This document shows positions 54,741-64,000 of a stretch of 64,000 nucleotides of DNA, piece after piece. The stretch's first letter is position 1; every line of letters starts with the position of its first letter. This DNA is from Triglochin maritima (taxonomy: Eukaryota > Streptophyta > Magnoliopsida > Alismatales > Juncaginaceae): NCBI GenBank assembly GCA_963682175.1, contig OY821791.1, positions 24,025,826-24,089,825 of the forward strand, written 5' to 3'. The notes below the pieces were generated by a model. It was not told the DNA's origin. It saw only the letters and a list, made by a program, of their open reading frames with translations, and searched no databases. The position numbers and the translations under genes were made by a program.

Positions 54741-54792
54741 GTTGCACTTAGCATGTGCAACAAGCCTTTAAACCTCTTTGTTTCCAAGGAGG
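54741..54792 (-). other. Two-hairpin module of Ath-5
   Basis: Arms GTTGCAC/GTGCAAC with one mismatch (54741-54761), then CCTCTTTG/CAAGGAGG with one G-T type change (54773-54792). Confidence 0.8.
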
Positions 54793-55660
54793 AGGAGTGT
54801 TGTCTCCTGAGGGTTTTCAGCGGATATACCCACAAAATCCTAAATCAACATTTCATTAATAGTTCTCAATATCCCTACCTCAACCTTATACATCTTACTG
54901 AGAATTCTTGCATGCTCATTATACAATTCTAACTCATTAAAAATATGACTTGGTCTTTGTTCCTCCAACATTCACACCACTAACCCTTCTAAACATGTTA
55001 TCACTTAAATTATTTTGCACGCCTCCTCTGGTGGTGAAGTATCATTTGGATCAACCATGGCATGGATCATTCTTTTAGCTTTGGGCCTTGAGTATCTTAA
55101 AGTATTTTTTCTTTTCCGTGATTCAACACATTTGCTTTTCCTTTTTGACACTTATACCCTTTTTGCATTCGTGTAGCGAGTTTGGTCGATAATCCCGAGT
55201 TGGAAGACTCAAGTTACCAGGTTTCAAGATACCCCTACGGGCCAGTGACTCGAAGGCTTGGGCTTTTGTAATCATTTTGCAAAATGTGCTTTCCTCACTT
55301 TATTTTTTTTTATTTTTTATTTTTATTTATTTATTATTATTTTTTTACTTTTATTTTCCTCAAGGCTTAATTGCTATTAGAAGTCCACACTTCCCGGTGT
55401 ATTTTCCTCAACCTCTGCTTTTTATCAACCACTTCGAAGATTTGATTCATCCAATTTAAGTGCATACATGTCTTAAAGGGCAATGGGTTATTTCTTTGGA
55501 ACTTAGATTTATGTCACAATTTCTACAAGCAGAACTATATAATAAGGAACAAAAACTCAATGCAATTTGTACACGGGTTTTAGCAGTTCAATCTTAAGCT
55601 ATGTCATGAAATATTGATTATTTTTTTAAATAGAAATATATATAGATAGATAGATACATA

Positions 55661-55680
55661 AACACTCCCCCACACCTAAA
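55661..55680 (-). other. Internal polypurine-like tract of Ath-5
   Basis: TTTAGGTGTGGGGGAGTGTT on the minus strand, almost identical to the true tract 1 kb downstream. Confidence 0.6.
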
Positions 55681-55987
55681 TCATGCATTGTCCTCAATGT
55701 ATGCGAGCAAGATAGTACATGGATTTATGCATGAAAAAAGAAAGATCTCACCAACGTGAAGTACAAAGGAAAGTTCATGGCTCTGTTGATGGACAAAAAC
55801 CCGCATTCCCTCAAAAACCTGTGAGATGCTAAAGAAGGGATAAATACAACAAATTTTATTTTATTATTATTATTATTTTTTTTTGGTTTTTTTTTTATAC
55901 TTATTGTTATACATATATAACTATGTACAAACATAAGTTCCCATCTTCATTTGTCAAGAGACATCAAATGGAAACCTCAAGAGTGGG

Positions 55988-57463
55988 TCAGTGCACCTGA
56001 AAAGGGAACATGACACCACGCGGGGCTAGAATATTCATGCGTGGGCCCCCTTCACAAAGAGCACAAGAAGAAATGAGAGGTTCATGAATTGGACGCAAAA
56101 GCGTCTCACACAAAGGATCAAACTGAAAGAACTTGAACCTCTCGAGAGTTTGGGAAATAGGGAGCAACGGAAGAAGAGTTTCTTCCGTTGCGGTACTGAA
56201 GTTATGATCGTCAATCCAAACTCTCCAACCAACTGGCTGGTGCGTCGGAGCGAGGTCAGGAGCCTCGTTAGGCAAGTCCGACTCACCGGGTAAACATAAA
56301 ATGGGTCTCATACCCAAGGTATCCTCCAAGGAACTCCTAATACCCTCATGAGCACTGTAGTCGTTTGATGTTCCATCATTTCCAAGATGATCAGGAACGA
56401 TAGTGAGAGGCAAACTCTCATCAGGTTGTTTGAAATTGAGGGTGCTAGGGAGCTCTTGCTCCACCGGAAGTGAGTCCTTAAGAGGTACAACATGAAGATC
56501 ATGTGGCTCAAGGGCCACGGGGCACGAAGATAAGGCACAATCCTGGGCCGACTCATGATGAAATTGGTCAATGTGTATCGAATCCTCCACTAAGTGATCG
56601 TGAATTGAAACCCCAAGTCCTTCAGACTGACTAGGAGTTTGGCTTTGACAGATTGTGCTTTGAATTTGTGGATGTGGTGGTGGTTCGATATCAAAAGGTG
56701 GATCCTCATGTTGACACGAAAAGTTACTCTCCTTACGTTCACCTAATTGTTGTATCATTTGACTCAAATGCGATGTTATATTTTGTACGGATCGTTGAGT
56801 GGATTCCATGTACGTAAGGAAAGTTTGTTCCAAGGAATTAGGTACGTGGTCAGCTATGAGGTCCAAGTTTGAGCTTGTGAAATTATGGGATTGGGTGTTG
56901 ATGGGCTGAGAATAATGATTTGACGTGGGGAGTTGGTAGAATTCTGGGTATTCGGGAGGAGGATACTGAGGTGAAAATGAAGTATAAGAATTTGGATAGG
57001 AATTGTTTCTCTACGAATCCATTACTCCCGGGTTGTACGCGGATGCGTAATAGTCATTTTGAGCGTTTTGGGAAAAAGTATGCTCATACTCAGGCTCTGG
57101 GGGAACATAAGGACATTCCCTGATAAGATGACCACTCAACCCGCAACAGTCGCACGGTACGGCTACTGGAGCCACCGGTGCACTCATGTTGTCAGCCCAA
57201 CGCATGAAGGAGGCAAAAGTTTGTTGTAATGTGTCAGTTCGTTGACCAGCATATGATCCAACATAACTAGATTGTGGTCTAGCCGTCGGTGCCTCTCTCA
57301 TGTTACCCCAATATGAAGATTGCTCAGTTATACAATTAGGATTGTCCCAACCATATGGGGTGTTAGTCTGAGCCACCCTAGCCTGCATGGCTTTAGAATA
57401 CCAGGAAGCATTGTCCTGGTCCCAACAATGATATGGATGGTTGCTCATGTAACCATCCATCAA
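55988..57463 (-). CDS. Ath-5 mini-polyprotein (zinc knuckle plus pre-RT/RT start), one internal TAG
   Basis: One frame of 491 codons from ATG 57463, interrupted only by TAG at 57011-57013. The first part reads MMDGYMSNHPYHCWDQD, then the knuckle CDCCGLSGHLIREC. After TAG come Tyr/Pro-rich sequence (QYPPPEYPEFYQ), a helical stretch around MDLIADHVPN (residue about 200), VALEPHDLHVVPL, LPSTLNFKQPDESLPL and GWRVWIDDHNF, a relic of the RT start GWRVCIDYRKLN. It ends in FPFQVH. The capsid domain and the RT core are missing. Ath-1 has Leu (TTG) at the TAG position. Function unknown; the retained knuckle suggests RNA binding (inference). Confidence 0.75.
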
Positions 57464-58716
57464 AACACTCTTGAGTCAAGTACTCTTACCCTTAGGAGGC
57501 TAAGCAAGCACAAGTTCTCGACTCGACCCTAAAATGCTAATAGAGAATGTAAAGGGGAGGAGACTAGAACGTATAAGTAGGTGAGAAGAAGATGACTCAG
57601 AAGAGAAGGGAAACTTAACTCTAAAGATAGAAAAGAGGGTCGGTCAGAGGTTTCCTAAGAAAGCACGGTTCAAACAATCCTAGACCTAGTGTCGCTTAGA
57701 TCTAGACGACTCCTAACTGGTTGAGTCGAATTGATTTGCTTGATTCACCTCCCTCACCAATCAAACCTAGTTGGCCAGTTAGTGTATAGCTAGTGGGGGC
57801 GCTTCCGACAGAGTCGGTGCCAATTAGACAACCACGTCGCTTGGAAGACTTTCGTCAACACAAAAACACTTTCTAGACACCAATTGAATTCAATTAGCTT
57901 CAGGTCATAGCAAGTCAAATCACTCTCCTCCTTAATTGAGTCCGAGTCCTTAGGGGCCAATGTCTAATTGATTTTAAATTTAGGCTTAGGTGACACTTAG
58001 GATTGTTGTTTGTGGGCCACGGAAAGGTGATGAAATCCCCACCGTATCTTTTCCTACGGAGTTGCCCTTAAAGTAGTTTAACTTAGATCTAGCAAAGATA
58101 GTCAAACAATGGTCTTTTTAATGGGGGAAATTGCAAGGTTGTATGCAACTAAATTATATGCTTAATGCAATCGATAAAAACTGCGATACGTACCTTGCCT
58201 CCAGCACTCTTCAACAAAAATAATTTGCAATAATTTAGCAAGAGTAATGCAAACAAAACATTATATGATGCATGCACTAAGGTCTTTCTAATCTTGCCAA
58301 TTTTAGGTCAGAGTTGAATTATTGCCAATTATGGAATTTAAACCCTAACACGTGCAATTCTACGAAAGGAAACTTTTCAACAATTCGGATTTTACAAGAA
58401 AGGCAAGAAAAGTTACCTCCGCAATGCTCAGTCGGGTTCGCCGCCCGCTCTTGGAGATTCCAGTAGCTCAATGCGACCACCCAGAAATGTAGACGACCCC
58501 AGAGAAAAATGAAGACCAGAGCCCTAGCTGGTGCGGCGATTCCGCCGCAAGTCCTCTTGAAGATGCGGCGATTCCGCCTCCCAAGTGCCTCAGAACGCTC
58601 CCGAATTTCGCCACGCGCTCTGTTGTCTCCTGCTACACAAATTCAAATACTTAGATCGCGCACAAGGTAGACAGGAAAATTCGAAAACACAAAAACTAAC
58701 GAAATCTTCGTCGCCT
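57464..58716 (-). other. Ath-5 untranslated leader
   Basis: About 1.25 kb without a credible ORF. Shares the CTAGACGACTCC-type block and general layout with other leaders. Palindrome pair at 58532-58581. Confidence 0.7.
58532..58581. promoter_or_regulatory. Leader palindrome pair of Ath-5
   Basis: TGCGGCGATTCCGCCGCA (58532-58549, perfect 7-bp arms) and TGCGGCGATTCCGCCTCC (58564-58581). Centres 32 bp apart, as in the U3 pair, and 136 nt after the primer site. Confidence 0.92.
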
Positions 58717-58733
58717 CCCCGGCAACGGCGCCA
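58717..58733 (-). other. Ath-5 primer-binding site (tRNA-Asp type)
   Basis: Minus strand TGGCGCCGTTGCCGGGG, exact consensus. Confidence 0.95.
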
Positions 58734-59322
58734 AAAACTTGATGAGAATTAAATTTATACCGCAAGTGCACGGTGTCAATGAAGACGTGGCAAATACGGG
58801 TCGAACACAAGGAGGGAGAGATTTGTTATTAGTGTGATTTCGATTGGGAGGAAGAGAGAGAGAAGAAATAAATGGGTTTTGAGATTTTTGGGTTTTAGTT
58901 ATTTAGAGCAACAAACAAGAACAATTAAAACTAAAACAAGAACAAAGAAGTGAATTCCGTCGGGTGGAGGTTTAGATTTAGGGTTTAGATTAGAGAATTC
59001 AGAAACTTATAATAAATCATATTAGTTATAAAGCATTACATGATAAATGATTTAACATAAACTCAAGTAATCAAAATATACTAACACGAAATTAAAATAA
59101 TAACTTTTATTCTTCTTCTCTTCACCCTAAATCCGTCACCTCCACCCTTTGGAAAGAGTTAGAAACTCATGGAGGGAGGAAGAAGGGGTCCTAGAGGCAT
59201 TACAAAAGAAAAGTAAAACAAGAAATAAAAGACAGAATTTTATTACTAAAATAAAGACAAATAAAAACAATAACTAAAAACTAGGTCTAAGGCCAAGGAC
59301 CCTTCTAACATCGTTCTCGGGG

Positions 59323-59332
59323 CTATTTATAG
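59323..59332 (-). promoter_or_regulatory. TATA box of Ath-5 5' LTR
   Basis: CTATAAATAG on the minus strand, about 90-140 bp downstream of the palindromes. Confidence 0.65.
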
Positions 59333-59420
59333 TTGTTACAAGAGATCTAAGTATAGAATTGGAGAGTACACGTGTCCAGACACGACTGGACAAAATTGGA
59401 GCACACGGATCGCTAAGGGG

Positions 59421-59471
59421 GCGGCGTTTCCGCCGCACAAGGCATGTAATATGCGGCGATTTCGCCGCATA
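59421..59471. promoter_or_regulatory. U3 palindrome pair of Ath-5 5' LTR
   Basis: Identical to the pair in the 3' LTR. Confidence 0.92.
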
Positions 59472-59961
59472 ATATCCTCTGATTTAATCCGGATTTTTGC
59501 TGTGTGTTTTTGGTATGATTTGATCCTCCTTTGCGCGTCTGGATTGATTCTTTCCATTCTTTTGAGCTCCAGATTAATTCCTTCATATATTTGGAGATCC
59601 ACATTGATTTTTCTTTAGATTTTCTCCAAGATAATAAAAGCTACTCGTGATTTGCAATTAGGTCCTTGTCTTTTTGCAATTAAGTTCCCGACTACTTTTG
59701 TGCTTAAGTCCTTGTTCTTTTTGTAATTAGGACTTGAATGCTTTTATGCTTGGATATATTTCCATTTGAAACCCGATAATCTTGAGCTTGGTCTTTATGA
59801 TAGAAATGAGTCTTTTGCACGCGTTTATGCTCGGGATGTGGGTAAATTGCATTTAGGTCCCTGTATTCTGTAAATAAGATTAAACACATACCTTAGTAGC
59901 ATTTATTGATGTAAAAGTAATCTAAATGAAAGACATATGATGCAATGTATGCAATGCATCA

Positions 59962-61476
59962 TGAGACAAGAGGATACTACTTTTGGCATATAACCTCCAA
60001 TCGAGTGATTGTAGAGAGGGATGCCGTATTTCTAGAAAAAGAATTTCTGGAAAGAAATAAAAAGTAGTTGGAGTAGAGTTGTGCTTGAGGAGACTCAAGA
60101 TACTCTACAAGATCATGATATGAATGACGATATTCAAGAACATGAAGGCTCAACCGAGGTTCCTTTGGTTAGTGGGAGCGTGAGTAAGAGACCCTCGCAA
60201 GAAATTGTGAGAGAAACTCAATCTTCCCCACCTAGTGTACGTTCGAGAATCGAACACGAACCAATTCCACAAGAAATTGTGGAAGAAGTTCGAGAAGTAC
60301 ACGTAGAACCAAAAGAACTTAGAAGGTCAACGAGGGAAAGGAAGAAACCCGATATGTATTTGGGACTTCATGAAATCATGGTACTAGATACCGATGATCC
60401 CTCGACCTTTCAAGAAGCAATGGAACGAAAGGACTCCAAACTATGGTTCCAGGCCATGGAATCCGAAATAGAATCCATGTATGATAATCAAGTGTGGAAC
60501 TTGGTTGACCTTCCTCAAGGGAAAAAGGCCATTCAAAATAAATGGGTTTTCTAGAGGAAGATGGACATGGATGGGAACTTGACAACCTACAAAGAGAGGC
60601 TTGTAGCAAAAGGTTTCACTCAAGTTCAAGGAATTGACTATGATGAAACTTTTTCACCGGTTGCCATGTTCAAGTCTATTCGGATTATGCACGCTATTGC
60701 CGCATTTCATGATTATGAGATATGACAAATGGATGTCAAAACGGCGTTCCTTAATGGGAACATGGAGGAGGATGTGTACATGGTACAACCTCAAGGTTTT
60801 GAAGATCCAAAGAATAGCGAGAAAGTATGCAAGCTTCAAAGATCCATTTATGGATTGAAGCAAGCATCAAGGAGTTGGAACAAGCGCTTTGACGAAGACG
60901 TGAAAAAGATTCACTTCGTCCAAAGTAAGGAAGAACCTTGTATATACAAGAAGGTTAGTGGGAGTCACATAGTGTTCTTGATCTTATATGTCGATGACAT
61001 ACTCCTCATGGGAAATTATATACCTTTGCTTGAGCAAACGAGAAGTTCATTGAAATCTGCATTTTCGATGAAAGATATGGGTGAGGCTCAATACATCTTG
61101 GGAATCAAGATATATAGAGATAGATCCCGTAGACTCATTGGCCTAAGTCAACGTACATACATTGACAAGGTCTTGGAAAGGTTCAGCATGAGCAACTCCA
61201 AAAAGGGCAATGTGCCAATGACTTGCACAAGACCCGATGTCTCGTTTGCTCTAAGCGTGACAAGTGGTCACCAATCCAAAGGTCCTGAGCATTGGACTGC
61301 GGTCAAGAATATTCTGAGGTACCTTAACCGGACCAAAGATAAGTTTCTTGTTTATGGGGGACAAATGGAATTAATAGCCGAGGGCTATTCAGATGCGAGT
61401 TTCATGAGTGATCCTGACGATAGAAGGTCGCAATTAGGATACGTCTACCTTCTGGGGGAGCTGTGAGTTGGCGTAG
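59962..61476 (+). pseudogene. Cop-2 integrase tail, reverse transcriptase and RNase H, broken
   Basis: Continues from 53423 with TRGYYFWHITSN and VERDAVFLEKEFLERN, then an acidic linker (60081-60330) and RRSTRERKKPDMY. RT motifs: FQEAMERKDSKLW, NKWVF then TAG 60552, GNLTTYKERLVAKGFTQVQG, YDETFSPVA, TGA 60723 for Trp, QMDVKTAFLNG, IYGLKQASRSW and the catalytic box YVDD (60987-60998). After KGNVPM the text jumps to TCTRPDVSFAL; compared with the family about 35-40 residues are missing in frame. RNase H goes to YSDASFMSDPDDRRS and GAVSW, where Ath-6 DNA begins. Apart from the two stops the frame 60081-61466 is open. Confidence 0.92.
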
Positions 61477-61488
61477 TTGGCGGTCTCA

Positions 61489-61506
61489 GGCCGCTGATTG
61501 GCGGTC
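61489..61506. promoter_or_regulatory. Leader palindrome of Ath-6
   Basis: GGCCGCTGATTGGCGGTC, 136 nt after the primer site. A half-dyad TTGGCGGTC (61477-61485) stands where the second dyad, 21 bp away, should be; the deletion junction cuts it. Confidence 0.8.
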
Positions 61507-62658
61507 CAAACTGCCTAGCTTTCCTCCAAATTTTTCCAGATGCCTCTCCTTTCGACTCCAAGTATCCTGAAACAAAGAAAAACTACAAAACAAAAATTAA
61601 ATCCACTCGAATCGTCCAAACAAGAGTCTGGACTGACACCTCCCCAGCAACGGTGCCAAAAACTTGTTGAACGTTTTAATTAAACCACAAGTGCACGGCC
61701 GAGATGAAGCGGTGGCAAGTACGGGTCATCCTCAGGGAGGTGAGCATCCTCTTGTTTATCCGAAATCAAGTGGCAAAAATTGGGGGAGAAAGATTGATTA
61801 TGTTACTTTACACTAAACTACGCTAAGAAGTATGAAATGCGAACGAAAGAAACAAACAATGAAATGACAACTAAGCTAAGAACAAAAGACGAATGCTGGA
61901 ATACAGAAATGGGAAAACCTCTAAGGGGTGGAGTGAGTGCACACAAGCAAAGGGGTGGGTGTTGAACACATTCTTTAAGCACAAATAAAGGTGGTGTTAT
62001 CATGCATCGGAAGTGTCTAAATGTTGTGGTAAAACCTATCAATCGATTAACCAACTTAGTTGATTAACATTTACATATGCAAGATGTTTATTTCAGAATC
62101 GAAACAAGCATGAGAGGTGTCTAATCATTTTGGCAAAACTCATCAAGTTATAAATTCTATCCTAAACAAGCAAGCATACATTCATGTTTTATCAACACAT
62201 TGGAAATAAAGCATTCAATCCATTCTCATTTGCATGTATGTACATCTACTCCACCCCCCAAATGGGATGGAACTACTCACTAAACATTACACTAATTATT
62301 AAACTAAACAAAGAAAGCATAATAACTAAGCTAATAAAACTAATGAAATGAGATTAAGCAAAGCAAAACAAGAAACATAAAACAAACAACATAATAAAGA
62401 AAACATGTATTAAAATGACTCACATTAAAAGTAGCATCCTCCTACTTTAGTGTGTGCTTCAAGGACTCACTCTAGTAGGAAGAATAGCCACTTAAAATAT
62501 GGAGTGATTACAATGGAAGGCGAAGAGTTCTATTTATAGCCATGGAAAAAGGCAAACTGGGACAATCTCCCGATGTTGGACTAAACAGATACCAAAAATA
62601 GCCTAAACATCCTCTAATACATGTGCTGGAGAAATTTTAGCGGATTTGGGCCAAAATG

Positions 62659-62676
62659 GACAGCCAATTGGCGGTC
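62659..62676. promoter_or_regulatory. U3 palindrome of Ath-6
   Basis: GACAGCCAATTGGCGGTC, one dyad about 120 bp upstream of the TATA box. Confidence 0.8.
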
Positions 62677-62745
62677 TAAAAAGTCCGGATCCATCTGGAA
62701 TTTGTGTTGGGCTTTGCTTAGTGTATTTGGTGGTCTTGGATGCAT

Positions 62746-64000
62746 TGATTGATCGTTTTATATTTAACCGCAAGTGCACGGCCGCGTTGAAGCGGTGGCA
62801 AATACGGGTCGTCCACTGGGAGGTGTGTCGACACTTGGTTTGTGCGAAGGCGAGAGGTAAAGAAAGGGAAGAAAGGTTGGTTACACTAAACTACACTAAG
62901 ATGCAAATGGAAATGGAGATAAGCAATAAACTAAGCCCCAAAGGGGGTAGAGAAATAATGTGAACATAAAGAAGTGTGTGTGTGTGTTCATTAAGCTCCT
63001 CACAACATGTAGTACATGAAATCATAAAACTACATCCAACTTTGCCTCTACATGAATTAAGATAAGACTACATCATTAAAACATACAAGACAATAATTGG
63101 AATGAAGCTACATGAACTCAAGTATAAAGACTATACCCTACTATGCCTCTACATGAATTAAGATTTCACTACATCATTAAAACATACAAGACATTAGCTA
63201 AGGTAAAGGCAACAAGAGTACATACACTACAAATTGTGTTTCCAATATTAACTTCATCCATATCCTAACCTTATCATTCCCCATAAAATAGGTCCACTAA
63301 TCAAAGCATAAGCTAAGCTTCATGCAAGAGCATTAGCATATCAAAGATAAGAGTGGAGACCCATTAGATGGTTATAGAAATCATATAAAGCTCAAGGGAT
63401 AAAAATAACACACACTTAATACACTACATAATTATATCACATATTTCTCCACCCCCCAAATGGGGATGGAACTACTCACTACTCATTACACTAACTATAT
63501 TAGCAAAAGAAAGCATAATACAGAAATGAAAGTTAACTAAGAAGGCAAGAAGCATTAAAGAAACATAAAAGGAAAGGAAAGACTAAACAAACATGCACAA
63601 ATTAAAAGACAAGATTTAAAGAAACTAGAAGAATTATTTTATTAACAAATGACTCACATTGAAGGTAGCATTCTTCTCCACCTTGAGTTTTTGCTTCAAG
63701 GCTCACTCCTTAGTAGAGAAAATGCCACCAAGCAATGGGTAATTACAATGGAAGGTGAAGAGTTCTATTTATAAGCATGGAAAAAGCTAATCGGGGACAA
63801 TCCCCCGATGTGGGACTAAACCAATACCAAAAATAGCCTAAACGAACATTAATACAAGTCCAGGAGAAATTTCGACGGATCCTGAGCAATATGGACCGCC
63901 AATTAGCGGTCCAAAATCTTCGGATCGTATTGGAATTTGTTGTGGGGTTTTCTTTCTAGTATTGTTGGTCTTTGATGCGGTTAATTGACTTGTTGGAGCT
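62746..64000 (-). mobile_element. Ath-7, Athila-like LTR running off the window
   Basis: LTR beginning TGATTGATCGTTTTATATTT on the plus strand, closest to the Ath-3/Ath-4 LTRs. Left target site TGCAT (62741-62745). TATA box at 63765-63774. The 3' LTR end and interior lie beyond 64000; orientation is inferred from the LTR alone. Confidence 0.88.
63894..63911. promoter_or_regulatory. U3 palindrome of Ath-7
   Basis: GACCGCCAATTAGCGGTC, extended by one G/C pair on each side; about 120 bp upstream of the TATA box. Confidence 0.82.

Larger units (their letters stand above)
54662..55987 (-). other. Ath-5 3' untranslated region
   Basis: Two-hairpin module (54741-54792), T-rich tract (55298-55352), internal polypurine-like tract (55661-55680), and TTA/T repeats (55857-55900). 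Not coding. Confidence 0.75.
53424..59961 (-). mobile_element. Ath-5, young non-autonomous Athila-like element
   Basis: LTRs 53424-54645 and 58740-59961, both 1222 bp with four differences by eye. TSD TGAGA (53419-53423 and 59962-59966). Exact tRNA-Asp primer site. One mini-polyprotein ORF with a single internal TAG. LTR ends TGATGCATTGC... and ...TTCTCATCA differ from the other Athila-like copies, so it is a separate family with the same layout. The youngest insertion in the window. Confidence 0.95.
58740..59961 (-). repeat. Ath-5 5' LTR
   Basis: 1222 bp. Differences from the 3' LTR: G/C in the AGCAA(G/C)AAACAAG stretch, A/C in AAACT(A/C)ATGG, C/T in AACAA(C/T)AACT, and G/A in CCCG(G/A)CTAC. 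U3 palindromes at 59421-59436 and 59450-59471. Confidence 0.95.
23549..61476 (+). mobile_element. Cop-2, Ty1/Copia element split by Ath-3, Ath-5 and Ath-6
   Basis: 5' LTR 23549-25673, primer site 25675, gag, protease and integrase on 27158-29200, a 53-bp integrase piece on 53371-53423, the rest of pol on 59962-61476. The order gag-protease-integrase-RT-RNase H is that of Copia. Removing Ath-3 (TSD TCGAC) and Ath-5 (TSD TGAGA) restores a continuous frame around YVKRLMST and FFIGYPRE, which proves they are insertions. The 3' part after RNase H is cut by Ath-6 and no 3' LTR is in the window. Many nonsense and frame changes make it inactive. It sits in the Ath-2 5' LTR. Confidence 0.93.
61477..62745 (-). 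mobile_element. Ath-6, truncated Athila-like element (5' LTR and leader start)
   Basis: 5' LTR 61665-62745, primer site 61642-61658 (TGGCACCGTTGCTGGGG on the minus strand) and about 165 bp of leader, then a direct join to Cop-2 RNase H. LTR end CGTTCAACA as in Ath-2, so the same subfamily. The LTR is cut at 62745 by Ath-7. TATA box at 62530-62539. The remaining element is deleted. Confidence 0.88.

Overview
This window is transposable-element DNA from a flowering plant nuclear genome, most likely pericentromeric or other repeat-rich heterochromatin. The evidence is Athila-type Ty3/Gypsy elements with tRNA-Asp-type primer sites, Ty1/Copia elements (one SIRE-like) with initiator tRNA-Met-type primer sites, CACTA and hAT DNA transposons, and a TRIM-like array. 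I found no host gene, rRNA, tRNA or CRISPR array. The species cannot be named from the sequence. Working names used below: Ath-1 to Ath-7 (Athila-like), Cop-1 and Cop-2 (one Copia family), SIRE, CACTA-1 and CACTA-2.

Layout. 1-992: broken hAT transposase. 993-7667: CACTA-1, holding a Cop-1 solo LTR (1982-4176, TSD TAAAT) and a truncated SIRE element on the minus strand (4182-7452) with an open 552-codon gag. 8110-16289: left part of CACTA-2, split by Ath-1 (8926-15531, TSD ACTTG) and then cut by Ath-2 (from 16290). The 5' LTR of Ath-2 is split by Cop-2 (from 23549). Cop-2 coding sequence is split by Ath-3 (29201-53365, TSD TCGAC) and Ath-5 (53424-59961, TSD TGAGA), and is ended by an Ath-6 fragment (from about 61477), whose LTR is entered by Ath-7 (from 62746). 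Ath-3 itself holds a composite of a long LTR-like block and three TRIM LTRs (35386-39253, TSD TAAGC), and Ath-4 (41935-53358, TSD TCAAT), which sits 2 bp inside the end of an Ath-3 LTR. The Cop-2 reading frame can be followed across both the 24-kb and 6.5-kb insertions. LTR divergence read by eye agrees with the nesting: Ath-3 about 1.7%, Ath-4 about 1%, Ath-5 four differences in 1222 bp.

How the parts relate. Only Ath-4 carries gag, protease, reverse transcriptase, RNase H and integrase; it is broken by five nonsense codons and two 1-bp shifts. Ath-1, -2, -3 and -5 lack reverse transcriptase, RNase H and integrase but keep LTRs, primer sites, leaders and 3' regions of the same plan. They look like non-autonomous partners of an Ath-4-type helper.

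The main observation is a cis-acting architecture shared by these elements. (1) Palindromes of about 18 bp, usually paired, lie 90-165 bp upstream of the TATA box in U3 and again 136-140 nt after the primer site. Pair spacing is 21 bp in one group and 32 bp in Ath-5, close to two and three helical turns. Within an element the U3 and leader copies match each other, although the sequence differs between groups. (2) Two hairpins stand side by side in the 3' region. (3) A second polypurine-like tract follows the coding region about 1 kb before the real one. A separate finding is that two different Copia families, SIRE and Cop, carry arrays of CGGTCGACCG-like palindromes just upstream of their TATA boxes.
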